Assembly: GCF_001625215.2 (NCBI RefSeq) | Contig: NC_030383.2 | Coordinates: forward strand, 54,494,380 to 54,558,379 | Source: Daucus carota subsp. sativus | Lineage: Eukaryota > Streptophyta > Magnoliopsida > Apiales > Apiaceae | Length of the DNA stretch: 64,000 bases | Direction of reading: 5' to 3' | In this document: positions 60,217 to 64,000 of the stretch, piece by piece | Layout of the letters: every line of letters starts with the position of its first letter | How positions within the stretch are numbered: the stretch's first letter is position 1 | Program-made: the position numbers and the translations under genes | The notes under the pieces: model-generated | What the model saw: only the letters and a program-made list of their open reading frames with translations | The model's database searches: none | What the model was told of the DNA's origin: nothing

Positions 60217-62033
60217 TATGTGAAGTGAAACAGATATTAATATTAGATAAACCAAAGGTACCGATGGTTAAAAAACAATAGTATGAATAAATTTAATCAA
60301 TTATGAACTAACACTTATATTTTTCACTTCCTATCTACTGAAATCAATATATTATAATATTATTATTAACATTAAAACTTAATCTTTCTTAATAAAACAT
60401 ACTAAATTATTATTAAACAACTTTTTTTTTGAAAATATATTATTAAACAACTTAATCCTGTGTTATTACACAATATAATATGTGAATTTGATCGATTTAA
60501 TTTCATAATATATGAATTTGATACAAAGGAAATATAATTTGAAATTTTAAAATAGAGAAAAAGTAATATAAATTCTAAATTTTATTTTAAAATTATTTCT
60601 ATTTAAAACAATATATGTGTGTATGTGTATATATGTGTATATTCATTTATTTTTATTTATCAATACACATCTTTAATGCGTATATTATATTTCAATAAAT
60701 AAAATCTTAACTCTAAAAATTGTGATCTAAATTTAAATACATGTTTTATTCTGTATTTTCATCGTTGGGTGTGTTCAAAAATAATTTTAAAACATAATAC
60801 ATAGATATTGACATTTTTTGCATGTGGTATTCTACTGCAAAATATATACTAACTAATACTAATAGAAATAAGGTAAGGGTTTCATGGGTTCTGTCTAATG
60901 GTTCTAATTCTCTTTTAAACATGACCCGTCTATATAATTATTGAGGGGTGACTAATCCTTTAAAAATTATTTATTGTTTGAGTTAAGAAAATGAACTACT
61001 TCCTCAGTCCCTCTTAATTATATATCGGGGAATGGAAACACAACACGCATTATAATATTACTATTACCGTAAAGTATAGTTATATAACTTAATTTTAAAA
61101 TTCTCATTTTATAAATAAAATTTTAACATATAATTTTTTATTTAAAAAGAAAAAATTTAAACATAAATCATAAAATTATATTTTGTAAGAGCATTGCGTT
61201 AAAAATTTTATGTAAATGAGTGGGAGGGGTATATGTGATCAGTGTGTTACAACTTACAACCTATAAATTCTTAAAATATTTTAATAATATGACTTATAAG
61301 ATATTCAAATATATGAGATACTTCTTTTATAAGTCAATAGAATGTTTAATTATTTAAACTTATAATTAATTTTGTTAAAATTCAGATTATTATAGATGGA
61401 ACTTAACTTTGAAACTTCAAAAGTTAGAAACATACGGAGCATTTAGTTTATCTCTGGTCACGACTATAAGTTGTTAAAGATTTCTTAGAACACTTTAAAA
61501 AAGAGAAGAAAAGTAAATCCTTACTCCACTATTTTTCTAATTAATCCTACTATTTTTCTTGGATATATTTACTTTAGGACTTTATCAATAAGTCATATCA
61601 CTGTCCTCAATTCTCCTATCACTCTTATTTTACATATTTTCTTAATCTAAGTACACAACCCAAATATAAATATTAATAATAAATTATTTTTTGAAATAGT
61701 TCTATATATTTTTATAAAATCAAATGTTAAATAAAATTGAAAATTTCAAATTCTCATATTTCAATATATAAATGAGGAGCCGACTTATAAATTATTTACT
61801 CAAATTATATGAATAAAATGATTCTCTTATAAGTCCAAAAATCTAGAAAAGACAAACACCTCATAAGTTCCAAGTAAATTTGTCAACTTCTATATTCTAA
61901 TAATCTATGAAAAACCAGACTTATTCGCAGTAATATATGATGGTAGCATTTAAATAATTGTGCATAATATTTTTTTTCTTCATTTTATGATAGATATTGT
62001 TGGGTTTTTTTATGTAGTTAACTTTGAGAAATA
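60217..62033. other. Intergenic, very AT-rich
   Basis: No gene or clearly bounded element was recognised. Confidence 0.5.
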
Positions 62034-62308
62034 CTCCCCCGTCTTAAATTATATGTCTCAAATTACATATCCATTTCGCTTTTTTTAAGAAGTTGACCCA
62101 TCTTTGACGGTATATAAAAGAATATTTATTTATTATTTAAAAAAATAAAAAGTTACATCTTAAAATAAATTTAATGTATTTTCTAATGATATAATTATTT
62201 TTATTTTTTTCATTTATATAATACATATAAATTACAGTCAAACTATATTCAGTTTGATTAGTTAAAAGTTAAAAAAGACATGGATACATATATTTTGAGA
62301 CGAGGAAG
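62034..62308. mobile_element. Stowaway-like MITE
   Basis: The ends CTCCCCCGTCTTAAATTATA and inverted CTTCCTCGTCTCAAAATATA are flanked by TA (62032-62033 and 62309-62310). Confidence 0.75.
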
Positions 62309-62384
62309 TATAATCTAACATCTACGAAGATCACAAAATATGGGGGTCAAAGGGTTATAAATGAAGATTTTTGGACATTGTGAA

Positions 62385-63040
62385 TAGGGCTGTTAACGAA
62401 ACGAATATTTAATGAAATATTCGGTATTCGAATTCGTTTAACATTATTCGTATTCGTTTGTTAACAAATACAAATACGAATTCAAATCTTAAAAAATATT
62501 CGGTTTGTTAACGAATACAAATTCGAATAGATAAATATTCGTATTCGCTATTCGCTTAATTATTCGGAAATTAAATTATATATATATATATATATATATA
62601 TTTTATATTATATAGAAAAATATTATATTTTTATTTAATAAGATTATGTACTGGTAAGGGGAGCTCTTCTAGTTATAGGCACAGACCGACAAATCAGAAA
62701 CAAAATGTCACACCTTCTGGTTTATCCAGGTTTGTTCAATCAGTAATTTGAATTTTATATTATTTGAGTTGGATGACTTTTTTATAGTTTGCTTGAATTG
62801 GTGAAGTATGGGAGTTTATAACTTTTGTCACGTGTCAGCAGTTTAGTTATTTTTTTTATTTTCTTTTAAATGAGTGTCTTAAACGAATATGAATAGTTCG
62901 TGAACTTAACCGAATACGAATACGAATACAAATAACTATTCGGATAATAAACGAATACAAATCCGAATATGTATATTTAAACCGAATACAAATACAAAAA
63001 CTATAATATTCGTTTCGAATTCGTTTCGTTAACACCCCTA
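62385..63040. mobile_element. hAT MITE copy 1 with ATTGTGAA duplication
   Basis: The ends TAGGGCTGTTAACGAAACGA and inverted TAGGGGTGTTAACGAAACGA carry subterminal ATTCG/CGAAT motifs in many copies. The perfect 8-bp target duplication ATTGTGAA is at 62377-62384 and 63041-63048. The 8-bp duplication and TAGGG ends define a hAT element. The interior has no transposase. Confidence 0.95.
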
Positions 63041-63189
63041 ATTGTGAATATGGTACAAGTTGGTGCTAAAACATAAAAAAAATTGTATTCCAGGTGTTCC
63101 CCAACGGGAGTACATAAGCTTTGCACAAAAGCCCGTATATATAGGTAAAACTGTCAAAACTACATACACTCAGAATATCCAACGAATAG

Positions 63190-63843
63190 TAGGGCTGTTA
63201 ACGAAACGAATATTTAATGAAATATTCGGTATTCGAATTCGTTTAACATTATTCGTATTCGTTTGTTAACAAATACAAATACGAATTCAAATCTTAAAAA
63301 ATATTCGGTTTGTTAACGAATACAAATTCGAATAGATAAATATTCGTATTCGCTATTCGCTTAATTATTCGGAAATTAAATTATATATATATATATATAT
63401 ATATTTTATATTATATAGAAAAATATTATATTTTTATTTAATAAGATTATGTACTGGTAAGGGGAGCTCTTCTAGTTATAGGCACAGACCGACAAATCAG
63501 AAACAAAATGTCACACCTTCTGGTTTATCCAGGTTTGTTCAATCAGTAATTTGAATTTTATATTATTTGAGTTGGATGACTTTTTTATAGTTTGCTTGAA
63601 TTGGTGAAGTATGGGAGTTTATAACTTTTGTCACGTGTCAGCAGTTTAGTTATTTTTTTTATTTTCTTTTAAATGAGTGTCTTAAACGAATATGAATAGT
63701 TCGTGAACTTAACCGAATACGAATACGAATACAAATAACTATTCGGATAATAAACGAATACAAATCCGAATATGTATATTTAAACCGAATACAAATACAA
63801 AAACTATAATATTCGTTTCGAATTCGTTTCGTTAACACCCCTA
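63190..63843. mobile_element. hAT MITE copy 2 with ACGAATAG duplication
   Basis: It has the same sequence as copy 1 apart from the AT-repeat length, and its own 8-bp duplication ACGAATAG (63182-63189 and 63844-63851). Because the duplications differ, the copies are independent insertions only 149 bp apart, not a segmental duplication. Confidence 0.95.
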
Positions 63844-63851
63844 ACGAATAG

Positions 63852-64000
63852 GATGCTTTTCTTAGGGACCCAAAATAAGAACTGCCTTCAAATTTCAAAC
63901 TTTCTGATCCCACCTAATTCAAGATGATCACTACAACACAAAATACAGCCATGCAAAAATCAAAGAATATAGAGTACAATCAAATTAATCTGTGACTTGT
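63852..64000. other. Right edge, nothing recognised
   Basis: AT-rich sequence to the window edge. Confidence 0.5.

Overview
This is nuclear DNA from a flowering plant, most likely a dicot. The evidence is multi-exon genes with GT-AG introns, a plant class I small heat-shock protein, a DUF620 gene, NPF transporters, an R2R3-MYB exon, a MIR393 locus, and dense AT-rich intergenic DNA full of MITEs, Helitrons and LTR/LINE elements. I cannot fix the species from sequence alone.

Layout. 1-910: 5' part of a minus-strand acidic protein gene that runs off the left edge. 911-5400: repeats, including a Helitron 3' terminus on the minus strand at 4380. 6116-9110 (minus): a mosaic of exon-like pieces from unrelated families (ankyrin/DHHC palmitoyltransferase, cornichon, microsomal glutathione S-transferase 3, plus unidentified exons). 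10385-11168: a heat-shock gene with a textbook HSE and TATA box. 12163-14148: an intact three-exon DUF620 gene (minus). 16906-22692: a complete, very young non-autonomous LTR retrotransposon with a Gag relic and a 2.5-kb internal tandem array. 24585-33170: a two-exon RING-variant E3 ligase gene (minus) and, head to head with it, an inverted partial duplicate that is now a pseudogene carrying two MITEs and a 2.2-kb Helitron. The duplicate ends about 230 bp from a lone MYB first exon. 34617-43106: two tandem NPF (nitrate/peptide) transporter genes, both complete and on the minus strand. 44665-46530: a LINE ORF2 relic split by a solo LTR. 48396-50222: Helitron copies. 51000-59000: a gene-poor stretch containing MIR393 at 56720-56880. 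59622-63851: a CACTA element, a TA-flanked MITE and two hAT MITEs with perfect 8-bp target duplications.

Working together. The recognisable host functions are stress protection (sHSP), ubiquitination (RINGv E3), transport (two NPF paralogues) and auxin-receptor control (miR393). They are independent genes, not a pathway. The most informative structure is structural: the inverted duplication supplies pre-insertion sites for three transposons, and the LTR, LINE and hAT insertions can be bounded to the base by their target duplications.

All identifications were made by reading translations and repeats by eye. No database search was run, and percentages are avoided for that reason.
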